From Pseudoscleropodium purum (Eukaryota; Streptophyta; Bryopsida; Hypnales; Brachytheciaceae): a stretch of DNA of 64,000 nucleotides. Location of the stretch: positions 1,118,501 to 1,182,500 of the forward strand of contig OZ017802.1 of assembly GCA_963969395.1 (NCBI GenBank), in the 5' to 3' direction. The position numbers and the translations under genes were made by a program. Positions 48,755 to 57,692 of this stretch are shown piece after piece. The notes beneath the pieces are model-generated. The model ran no database searches and was not told the DNA's origin. It worked only from the letters and a program-made list of their open reading frames with translations. Each line of letters starts with the position of its first letter. The stretch's first letter is position 1.

Positions 48755-50008
48755 ATGCCAAAAGATAGAACACCCAAAAAAAGTAGTCGAAAGGGAAGAC
48801 CCCAATTGTTCGATTGGGATGCTTGGGCCGATCCATTGTGCGTGGGTGAACCGGGATGGGAAGAAGAACCAACAAAAGTGTGGGATTGCTCAATGTGCAA
48901 GAAGTATGTAAAAATGACTCACATTCAAAAACTTTGGCCACGTGAACGTGTAGAGCACCAAGCGCCACGTTGGGAAGGACAAATGTCTACGTGCCAAAGT
49001 GAGCACTTCAACAACGATACACACAAGTGCATCGAGTTCTTGGCATTAAAAGCGCCAAACCAAATATAATGAGTTATAATGTTATGGCAATGATTTGGGC
49101 AGAGATTGGACTCCACAAGGACGTGGACTGGCGTACCGCTACAGGTCGCAATGTGGAGAACTATACGCGCACGGATGCCATTATAGATACACAGTGGAGG
49201 GGCGCAAGCGATTGCATGCCAGAGTGGTCTAATCGAGGTTATCTACAACCTTCAGTTGTTCTACGAGATGCTAAAGATACGTGGACAGATGACGATGATG
49301 ACGATGATATGCAAGCGCCTGTTACATTTGGAGTTAGACACGAGCGGATAGAAGAACGAGAACGAATTTAATTCGAACAACAAATGCAAGAGGCAACACG
49401 CAGAAGCCTTCAAGATCATGGACGGCAAGATAGGCATGGTGGGTCCTACGGAACATGGAACGCGAGAATCTGAACAAGGAAGAGGTGGTTCACACTCTGG
49501 TTACGATCCTCAAAGTAGATATGAAGGTGGAAGAGGGAGCTATGGATCCACGCATTATGGTGGTTCAAATGCAGTTGGTTCTCGTTATGGCACTCCCCCT
49601 GAAATTGGCTCTCTAGGTGGAACAAGTAGCTATGGCAACACACACTATGGTAGGTCTACTGAATCTGGTTCATATTATACGACGTCCACTCAAGTGGGCT
49701 CTGAAGGTAGTGGAAGAAGCTATGTAATCCCGCAGTATAGTTGCTCTCTTTACGGAAGCGCCCAATACTATCCGGGATCAACTATAAGTGATTCATACAG
49801 GCATTATGGGGCCTCTTATTACGGGGCTTCAAATAAAAGAGGATCAGAGCCTACTACTCCGGTTCCTCCTCCCACTTTTGGAGGTTCAAATTATGGACAA
49901 GGTGGTGCACTGAGTGGATATCACGGAAACTACGGAGGTGGTCCGTTTATTGGAGTACAAAGAAGAGGCAACAGTCAACAATTTGAGTCCGATTCAGATT
50001 CCGAATAA
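48755..50008 (+). pseudogene. YVKM/KLWP-domain protein with Gly/Tyr/Ser-rich tail
   Basis: From ATG 48,755 (MPKDRTPKKSSRKGR, basic) the protein enters the domain shared with the RING protein: DPLCVGEPGWEEE, then WDCSMCKKYVKMTHIQKLWP, CQSEHF, a VHRVLG block and GLHKDVDWRTATG. One A is missing near 49,012 compared with the right arm (TTCAACAACG against TTCAAACAACG), shifting the frame. The phase changes again near 49,440, and a TAA lies at 49,369. The last 590 bp encode a tail dominated by G, Y and S (YGSTHYGGSN, SYRHYGASYYGAS) ending QQFESDSDSE, a disordered, prion-like composition. The full protein would be about 415 residues. Function unknown; a nucleic-acid-binding role is only a guess. Confidence 0.65.
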
Positions 50009-50605
50009 AAAAACATGCAAATATATAGTGAGCATGTATTTGCTCAATTTTCTCATTTTTACTCTCACGACAAGTATAGAGCACTAGATTGGTAGAAGTA
50101 GTATAAAATTTTAAATGAATAGAACAATTTTGAACAACAATTTTGTTTACTTTTTCAAAAAGTGTTGTGTAATAGTGTACACCAAGTATGTATGTAGGCA
50201 AGCATATTGTTGAAGACATCATTGTATTATTTTATAATAGCGTTGATGTATACGGCTATAAGCGACTTTGATAAATAATAAAAATATGAAGAAGAAATGT
50301 AATTTTGTAAGAGCCATATTATGTCTATTTTTGAATTTAGCATTCGAGGTTAAATATGTACTAGCATGGTGTGTATTTTGAAATTATTGTTGTGTGTTTA
50401 TTACATTTAGAAACTCATAAATGATATAAATGTATTTCTAATTAAATTATGAAAGATTGAATTATTTGAATATTTGAAATTTTTTAATTTTTCATTCAAC
50501 GATTGCTAAAAACTAAAATGATTTCTTATTCGTATGAAGAAATGGCCAAATTAGACAATTAGTGGTTCTTCTTTAGATGGTATTTTCAAATATGAAAAAT
50601 AAATC
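50009..50605. other. AT-rich spacer
   Basis: It is the 3' flank of the Gly/Tyr/Ser-tail gene and upstream flank of the kinase-like array. An AATAAT/AATAAA-like sequence near 50,270-50,281 could be a polyadenylation signal. No gene is seen. Confidence 0.4.
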
Positions 50606-51033
50606 GGATCGGGCGGACGCTTGATTTGTTCGCCTATGCCCGTCCGATCGGGCGGACGGGGCTCGAGGATTTCGAGGAGGCGGACTTCCGATGCGTCCGC
50701 CACCCGCGGCCCGTTCGATCGGGCGGACGCAGCTGTAGGGTTTCGGGGAGGCGGACGGCTGATGCATCCACCAGCCGCGGCCCGTCCGATCAAGCGGACG
50801 CTTTGGAGCCGTCCGCCGCTGCCCGTCGGATCGGGCGGGCGCCAGATTTGTCCGCCCGTGCCATCCGAACGGGCGGACGCGGTTGTAGGGTTTCGGGGAG
50901 GAAGATGGCTAATGCATCCACCAGCCGCGGCCCGTCCGATCAAGCGGACAGTTTGGGGCCGTCCGATCGGGCGGACGGTTTGGGGCCATTTGCGCCGCAA
51001 TAAGATGGGCAAACGGGCCGTCCGCATTGTCAC
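50606..51033 (+). promoter_or_regulatory. CGGACG-rich promoter array, kinase-like copy 1
   Basis: About 430 bp of GGGCGGACG and GTCCGATC words contain two near-identical subunits (GTAGGGTTTCGGGGAGG at 50,732 and 50,884). The block is followed by CACTTTTGCTTTGCCCCTTG, also found downstream of the array of copy 2. The start codon is at 51,221. Confidence 0.6.
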
Positions 51034-51220
51034 TTTTGCTTTGCCCCTTGTGAATGCAAGGTAGAGCGGAGAGCTTGGTGGTTCATCCTTCATTGGCTCC
51101 TTTCCGAGGCAAGGCAAGAGTGGTTTATTGGAGCCCCCTTGTGCCAATTTTTTTGGACACTTGCGCGTAAATTCAATTTCAAATTAAAAAATTTGATCTA
51201 TATCAATTTCATTTGTCACA

Positions 51221-52722
51221 ATGACGAAGGGGAAGAGGAAGGTTGCGAAGCTTAAACATGGAGAGGGACCATCAAACTGAGAGGTAGCTCGCCAAAGTCC
51301 TTCGGAAGAATGCAAAAAATTCATGATCAAGCGCATCGTTCAATTTTATGAATCGGAAACAACATTGTCTTTAGATAATAAGTACATCAGATATCAGGAG
51401 GAGTGCGTGTCTAAATTCAAGGTAGACATGACACAAATGTTGTTGGATGCATTGAATGTGGGGAAGTGGCATGACGAAATGCATAAAACGTACTTCACCA
51501 AATGTTTGGAGAACAAGGTTCATGACGCTTTGTGGAATTCCAAAGTCATTTTGGTTAAATATGGCAAGGAATATCGATCCAATGACGCCCAGTTTGAAGA
51601 AGTGATTCTGAAAGCAGACTTGTTTAGGGGGCGATGTGCTCCATTCGCCAAAAAGCACAATCGAGTTGGTTCAATTGGTTGGTGGAAAAGCAATGATGGA
51701 GTTGCTGAAGCGGAAAGGACCAAACGGCACCTCATAGCACTTCCAGATACAGCACGCGTGATTACTGTTGATGATAGAACGATGAGAGGTGGATATGCAA
51801 CGATTCGAAAGGTTCGTATTGAAGGATGTCCAGGAATACTTCCTTATTGGAAGTTTGCGGCAAAGAAATCCATTCACCACCAGACTCGACCCGATCTTGC
51901 AAAGTTAGAACATCAAAATGAATCAATGGCTGTTCAAATTCCACACGCGGGGGTGATACGATTTGCTGTGGTGCACGGAACGACGTGTGAAGGTTATGCG
52001 TATTGGTGGAATGGTAGAATGGTGGAACTGTTCGACAAATGTTGAATATGGATAAGGACTATCCAGACAACATTCAAATCCGTTTGATGTATGCGAATCC
52101 AACCGAAGAGGAAGTTGTAAAAGCTCACCGTTTAGGGCGATATCGGAAGAAGCGCACGAAGTTAACATGGGCGTGTATGCATATAATGTATGCAGTGCAT
52201 CTTGCTGGACATTTGCACAATGATCTTTCTCCGGACAACATCTTGGTACATTTTACAGAGGATGAGTCACGTGTGTACATTGGAGTTTGCGATTGGGGCA
52301 TGACCACCTTAGCTTCTCAGCCAATGAAGTCTTTGTACACATTCACATCAGTAGATGAGATGAAACAAACTTTGCAGAGAAGATGGTGGGTGGATCCACG
52401 TATTGCATATTTGCATAAAGCAGGTGCAGATGTGGAAGTCATTCCGATGTATTCACGTAAGTTGGAAGAGTATGCCGTTCGAAAAATTGCTCGGCGGATG
52501 AATGGAAACAACATGTCAGAGGCGTATTTCAACGTGCTACTTAAAACACCTAGTGCGACACAATTTGCCTTTCATGACTTTGCAAAAGTGTTTTATGCTT
52601 ACTTGAAGCGCATATCTTCGAAGCTTGACGATGAAAATATTAGTTTGGCCCATGTGATTACGCAATTTTCTAATACATATCGTTGGCCGATGCCAGATGA
52701 ACATTTCCGCCATTTATATTAG
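51221..52722 (+). pseudogene. Divergent protein-kinase-like protein, copy 1
   Basis: The intended frame from ATG 51,221 (MTKGKRKVAKLKHG) gives about 497 residues. Kinase landmarks: glycine-rich-loop-like GGYATIRKV (about 192-200), the lysine in FAAKKS (about 215), a hinge-like YAYWWNGGTLRQ, the catalytic loop HNDLSPDNIL (aspartate about 332), DWG instead of DFG (about 355) and WWVDPRIAYL where the P+1 loop is expected. The key K, D, N and D residues are all present. Residues 1-190 match nothing I know. Damage: TGA at 51,278-51,280 and an 8-bp tandem duplication near 52,010-52,025 that shifts the frame. The right-end hAT terminus is 522 bp past the stop. Copies 2 and 3 are close relatives. Confidence 0.75.
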
Positions 52723-53244
52723 ATTGGTAGTGCAGAAGTAGTAGTTGAATAGGTTATATAGGCATTAAAAATTAGTTTAGAAATATAGAGTTGGAATGAA
52801 AAAAATTATATGTGCAATTAGCCAAATGTGCACAATGTATTGTATTCTATATTAAATTCAATATATTTTGCCCATATTGATTATGTTTGTATTTGTGTTG
52901 ATCTTGATTTTTTAAATAGTATATATATATATATTTGAAGTCACAAATTTTTTTAGTTTGCCTTTTGAAAATGAATTGGAATTTTTTCGTAGTTTCAAGA
53001 CTATCATGGACTCGTGGTCAAACTTTATAATCTTTCAACTTATAAGAGACATTGTTTTAATAACAAATCGTAAACCATTGCACTTCATTTAACATTTAAT
53101 TGTTTAAAGATTAAGGGAGTGACTGCGGGGCAGTTTGGGTAGGGCGGACGGGGTGGTCCCGGCAGACGTTGCGTCCGCCGGGACTGCGAATGTCAGCGGA
53201 CGTTGCGGACACAGCGTCCGCGTCTGGACGTCGTGTCAACCCTG
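52723..53244 (+). mobile_element. 3' flank and hAT-type right end, kinase-like copy 1
   Basis: AT-rich sequence with a TA microsatellite is followed from about 53,130 by a GC-rich block with GCGGACACAGCGTCCGCGTC and ends GTGTCAACCCTG at 53,244. The layout matches copies 2 and 3. Gypsy protease sequence begins immediately after, so the element seems to have inserted there. The matching left end and target duplication were not found. Confidence 0.75.
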
Positions 53245-54189
53245 ATCCTGATGCTCATTTGACCCTATTAAGCCAAATCAATTCAATAGAAGCAAAACTT
53301 GTGATAGATTTGGGAGCCACTGAGGTGTTCATGCATCCTAATTTTGTTCATAAATGTCGAGTGGTAATCCGGCCAAAGAAAATTCCTCGAGAGGTGCGAG
53401 TCATTGACGGCAGAGTAATCAATTCGGGACTCATTACGCATGAAGCTATAGTTGAATTGGTCACAGTAGGCTACAAGGAGATGCTAATGGCAAATCTCAC
53501 AAACACTAGGAAGCACCCCTGTATTTTAGGGACTCCATGGCTAGTCTAGCACGACCCAACTATTCATTGGTCGGAGAAAAAGGTAATTTTTGACTCACCT
53601 TACTGCCAGGTTAATTGCATACAATTGGAAATGTCAAGTTCAGTGGAAGTGACTGGTGCGGTAGAAAGCTTCGAAAATAACAAGGACGTTGCAGGTTTTG
53701 GGCAGAGAGTTCCGACAGCATCCAAGAAGTCCACAGGTGGCAGTCAAATGCAAGTTGGTCATGATAACTGCCAAGAACAAGGTAAAAAGACAATGGACCC
53801 CCAACAATTAATACAAGAAATTTTTTTTCAACTACACTCATTGTTCCAAAGCATGCTGTGGTGACTGTTGCCGCTTTCCAACTTTCAGCCAAGGATGCCG
53901 AAATATATACCCTGTAGGTATCAGAAATGTCGTGCAACAATTCATCAAAGACCAAAGATGGGTCGACCACCATTCCCCCTAAATATTAGGATTTATATGA
54001 AGTTTTCAGTGAAGAGTCAACCAATGAATTGCCGGATCATGGCCCATCCGACATGAAAATTAACTTCAAGGAAGGATAGGTAACCCCGAAATACCAACCT
54101 ACAGTCGATGTCTCTAGCGGAATTGGAGGAGCTTAGGAAATATTTAGAAGAAAACCTGGGCAAAGGATGGATTCGGAGATCTAAATCTC
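53245..54189 (+). pseudogene. Ty3/gypsy polyprotein, 5' part (protease to RT start)
   Basis: The protease active-site region reads LVIDLGATEVFMHPNFV, where DLGAT replaces the usual DSGAT. It is followed by HPCILGTPWLV, ending at a TAG near 53,547. After stops and frameshifts come the RT entry motifs GRPPFPLNIRIY and SLAELEELRKYLEENLGKGWI. It ends at TAAATCTC (54,182-54,189) next to a hAT terminus. The frame across that octamer fits the start of the gypsy fragment at 36,968 on the opposite strand, so both were one element. Confidence 0.85.
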
Positions 54190-54384
54190 TAAGGTTGACA
54201 GGACGGTTGGACGTCCGGGACGTCCAATCGCAGCGTCCGCTGACATTCGCAAGTCTAGCGGACGCAGCGTCCACCGCGCCCGACGTCGCCGTCCGCCTCG
54301 ACCGCTTGACTGCTTCGATCGTTGACCATCTCCCCTGTCCGCTTCCCCGACCGCCCTATTCCAACCGTCCCGCGGTCACCCGTC
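54190..54384 (-). mobile_element. hAT-type right-end fragment
   Basis: The terminus TAAGGTTGACAGG begins right after TAAATCTC. The body matches the right-end side of the kinase-bearing elements (CGACCGCCCTATTCCAAC near 54,348, then GCGGTCACCC). It stops at the next terminus at 54,385. It is the partner of the left end at 36,969 by shared target duplication. Confidence 0.75.
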
Positions 54385-54530
54385 CAGGGTTGACGAATCT
54401 CTACGTCCGCCCCAAAATAGCGTCCGTTTTCCGGACATCTGGACGTCCGGATGCATGGATGCTAGCGGATGCAGCGTCCCTCCCGCCGTCGGAAGGCGGC
54501 CGCGCGGGGCAGCCGGACGGGGCGGCTTAG
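54385..54530 (+). mobile_element. hAT MITE fragment, left end only
   Basis: CAGGGTTGACGAATCTC starts at 54,385 and continues as the family left end (CAAAATAGCGTCCGTTTTCC). It breaks off near 54,527, where AT-rich DNA starts. It could be the left end of a larger element containing the transposase fragment, but the octamers do not match (see rejected items). Confidence 0.65.
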
Positions 54531-54870
54531 AAAACCCATTTTGGGTTTTTTGTTTTGATTGTTTTCACCAATGAGAGATTGAGAGTGAAGTCATTTTGAT
54601 TTTGATTTTTCTTATATTGCAATTGCGATTCAATAGAGTTGTATATCACTATTTATATAAAAGCTAAAATATGAAATATATTTTTAATTTCTTTTGTTGA
54701 ATTTCATTTTGATTTAGAAACAAAATCACTTTAAAATCCAACGAGATGTATATCATCAATAAACAAACAATTTTATAATAAAATGATGGAAGAAACCATT
54801 GTCATTTGTCAACATGAGCTCCATATATCATGAGCAACTAAACAATCAAACTTCTAAATTCACATCTCCA
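54531..54870. other. AT-rich DNA, no gene seen
   Basis: It lies downstream (3') of the hAT transposase gene. Nothing else was recognised. Confidence 0.4.
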
Positions 54871-56624
54871 CAATTCCTATGGACGCCAATTCACATCTCC
54901 TTTAACCTCAGCTCCACTACTCTCTCCTGCAGCTCTCCGTTCAAAATCTTCATTATGGGAGTCATCTTCATTGTCGGAGTCATCTTCATTGTTGGAATCA
55001 AATATCGTTGTCTCTTTCAAGTCTTCTCTCGAAGTAGGTTTACTCCCTTCTTTCGAATTTAATTTTTCTTTTTTTACTTTGACAGAACGATTAAAGGCTT
55101 TTTGAATAGGAACCTTTTTTTCTTTCTATTTGACAAAGTAGCAACATTTTCATCAAAAGGGGTCCTATTCTTCACTAGAGAGATAGCAAAAGGTTGCATT
55201 TCTCTTTTCGCTTTCACGTTACTCGATTCTTGAACCATCAATCTCGATATAGGGTCGACATGTCCATGAACGGTTATCTCCATTTTGGCTTTCTTTTGAA
55301 GTAATAGAGTGCCGTTTGTTGATTTGATGGGTTCTTGCGCCATTCCTTTTTTTTAAATGTGAGCACGCAAAGATGCCAATGGCATCTGATCACTATCCGT
55401 ATCACTTAGGCTTGTAGGTGATGACGCTACTTTCCGTAGATTACCGCCTGTAGAAATTTCTTTGGAAATATTCATTAGGCGTTTTCCATATCCAAAGCTT
55501 TGAGAATCATTCAATCGTGTGCTAACAGACTTCAACGGTATTGGTGGAAGAGCACTAGATCTCGGTACTTCAAAAATTGACTTCATTGGCTCTTTTCCTT
55601 TATCACTCTTCACAATTGCCGAATTTGTGACTGCCATCCCAAGTGAATCATTATTTTTTTGTACCGCAATATTTGGTTCCCCCTCATCACCACTATTGTT
55701 GCCCACATCTTTTGGAACGTCTTCTTCCATGACCGCATCTTCTCTTTTGTCGTTTCCTTGCACTACATTTAATGCCACAGATGGAGATTGAGAAATTAAA
55801 ACTTTTTCATTTCTCCCATCATCACCAATAGCATTCTCATTGATTTTCACCTCTTTGGCAATAGTGTTTGCATTTTCCGATAGAATGTTTTCGCTATTTA
55901 AGAATCCCATTCCATTGCAATATGCAGTTAAAGAAGGTAGATTCTCCTCTCCCCCTACATTGTCCTCGTCTTCACAAAAGGTATATGCATTGTTTGCATT
56001 GTCGGGAACGACATCCTTGCGGTTTAAATGATAATCATGTGTATCATTCACCAAATTGGGAAAGCCTTCCATAATGTCTTCATATGCCCATGTTGTCGCA
56101 CGATTGAAGTCATCTCCGCCATCTACAACTGAAAGGGCCCTTTCCAAATCCTTGTCATCATCGTCATCATCATCTTCTAACGTCGGCCTATCTGAATCCT
56201 CTGATTCCATCGGATCCACATTATCATTATACCATTTTTTATCATCTTTTTCCTTTGATGCGTTTAATACTTTGGAATTGGTATACACGTACACCAAATC
56301 CACTGCTCTCTCCGGCTTCAATTTATTTCGAGATTTGTTGTGAACAAAAGAATAGTTGCTCCAATTTCGTTCACATGAAGATGATGACACAGGTTGAGCC
56401 AATATCCTCTTCGCTAATGGAGCTATAAACTTGCCACATGCACCTTCAAAATCCCACCAAGCATGTGCGAACAACATTTGATCTTCCGGATTCAACATAT
56501 TGTGGAATGGAGGTTCCTTGTGTCGAAAAGCCACAAATTCCTTCACCACTGCTGCATATTCATCCGGTTTACATATTCTCTCCAAAACTTTCTTACATCC
56601 TGACATTGCATCCTGACATTCCAA
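54870..56624 (-). pseudogene. hAT transposase, C-terminal part with long acidic tail
   Basis: The minus strand from 56,624 carries the hAT dimerisation domain: FAHAWWDFEGACGKFIAP, then PVSSSSCERNWSNYSFVH and RNKLKPERAVDLVYVYTN (residues about 48-118). This is diagnostic for hAT transposases. The N-terminal BED finger and most of the DDE region are absent, because the homology stops at about 56,624 where a shared upstream module begins. After the domain a very long low-complexity tail follows: DDDDDDDKD, then about 270 residues to TAA at 55,353. The same frame continues to 55,074, and one phase shift further on more acidic sequence (NEDDSDNEDDSHNED) runs to about 54,870. Such a tail is unusual. 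The copy cannot be an active transposase by itself. Confidence 0.85.
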
Positions 56625-56633
56625 TGCCCAAAA

Positions 56634-56755
56634 GTATTTTTCTTCTAAGACTTGGTATTTGCACTACTAATGGCAGTTTTGAAGTGTTTTTAGTGAAAAG
56701 AACTTTAGGGGCTAAACATCTATACCGTTAGATTTTGAAAAAAGAACAATTTGCT
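56634..56755 (+). repeat. Shared upstream module, copy 2
   Basis: It is the counterpart of 48,134-48,255 in the same orientation. Here it replaces the 5' half of the hAT transposase gene and lies about 400 bp before the GC-rich array of kinase-like copy 2. Confidence 0.6.
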
Positions 56756-57159
56756 TTATTGGAGATAACTATAAGTGCATGCTCTTTTTCGATAGCCAAA
56801 ACACACTTGCAAAGACTTGGACATTTAGCGGTTTACTAAGTGATTAGACGTCAACTAATTCAATTTAATAGTAGAATTTTTATTCAACTACCTTCTTACA
56901 ATTGCTTTATACACAATGCAACGTGAATATTTGGGTACATATATTAAACGTCGCAATCCTTTCGTGAATTTTTGCACATTTTAGTTTATATCTTTGTACA
57001 AAAATATCATTTATCAAGAATTCATAAATTTGGTCATAAAGAAAGGCTACTTTTTTTAATTTCAAATTTTACATTGAATGAATGAAAAGTTAGTTGAATT
57101 ATACAGTGCCATAAAGACCTCTGTTTATCGTGCAAAATATGGGTTTAGGGTCGCTTTAG
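56756..57159. other. AT-rich spacer with telo-box-like motif
   Basis: No gene is seen. GGGTTTAGGGTCGCTTTAGGG (about 57,139-57,159) precedes the GC-rich array, as at 48,268. Confidence 0.4.
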
Positions 57160-57505
57160 GGTCAAACCGCCCTATCCGCCCTCGTACCTGTCCATCCCAT
57201 TTGCCCAGACCCCCGTCCGTCCAGACCCCGTCCACCCTGATACTCGTCTGCCTTATCCTCCGTCCGCCCTGTCCGCCATGTCCGCCCCGATACCCGTCCA
57301 CCTTGTCTGTCGGATCCGGCGTCCGCCCTGTCCGTCCCGTCGGCCCCGATACCCGTCCGCCCCATTACGGCGATGCATTCGCCTCCCCGGACCGTCCGAT
57401 CGGGCGGACAGGGCTCGAGGGTTTCGGGGAGGCGGGCAGCCGATCCGTCTGCCACCCCTGGCCCGTCCGATGGGGCAGACGGTTTAGGGCCGTCCGCATT
57501 ACCAC
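57160..57505 (+). promoter_or_regulatory. CGGACG-rich promoter array, kinase-like copy 2
   Basis: GTCCGCCCTG/GATACCCGTCC words fill 345 bp. The 3' part (GGGTTTCGGGGAGGCGG) and the following CACTTTTGCTTTGCCCC match the array of copy 1. The start codon is at 57,693. Confidence 0.6.
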
Positions 57506-57692
57506 TTTTGCTTTGCCCCTTGTGAATGCAGGGTGGAGTGGAGAGCTTGGTGGTTCATCCTCCATTGGCTCCTTTCCGAGGCAAGGCAAGAGTGGTTTAT
57601 TGGAGCCCCCTTGTTGCCATTTTTTTGGACACTTGCGCGTGAATTCAATTTCAAATTAAAAAATTTGATCTATATCAATTTCATTTGTCACG

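Larger units (their letters stand above)
45146..49349. repeat. Large inverted repeat, left arm
   Basis: This arm matches 60,020-64,000 in inverted orientation with high identity, through coding and non-coding sequence. It spans the start of the RING-protein gene, its GC-rich promoter, a 2.6-kb AT-rich spacer, the second GC-rich promoter and the first part of the small gene. The extra length here is mostly hAT MITE C (47,158-47,393), absent from the right arm. The arms probably extend left of 45,146, but the right arm leaves the window at codon 21 of the RING gene. Confidence 0.9.
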
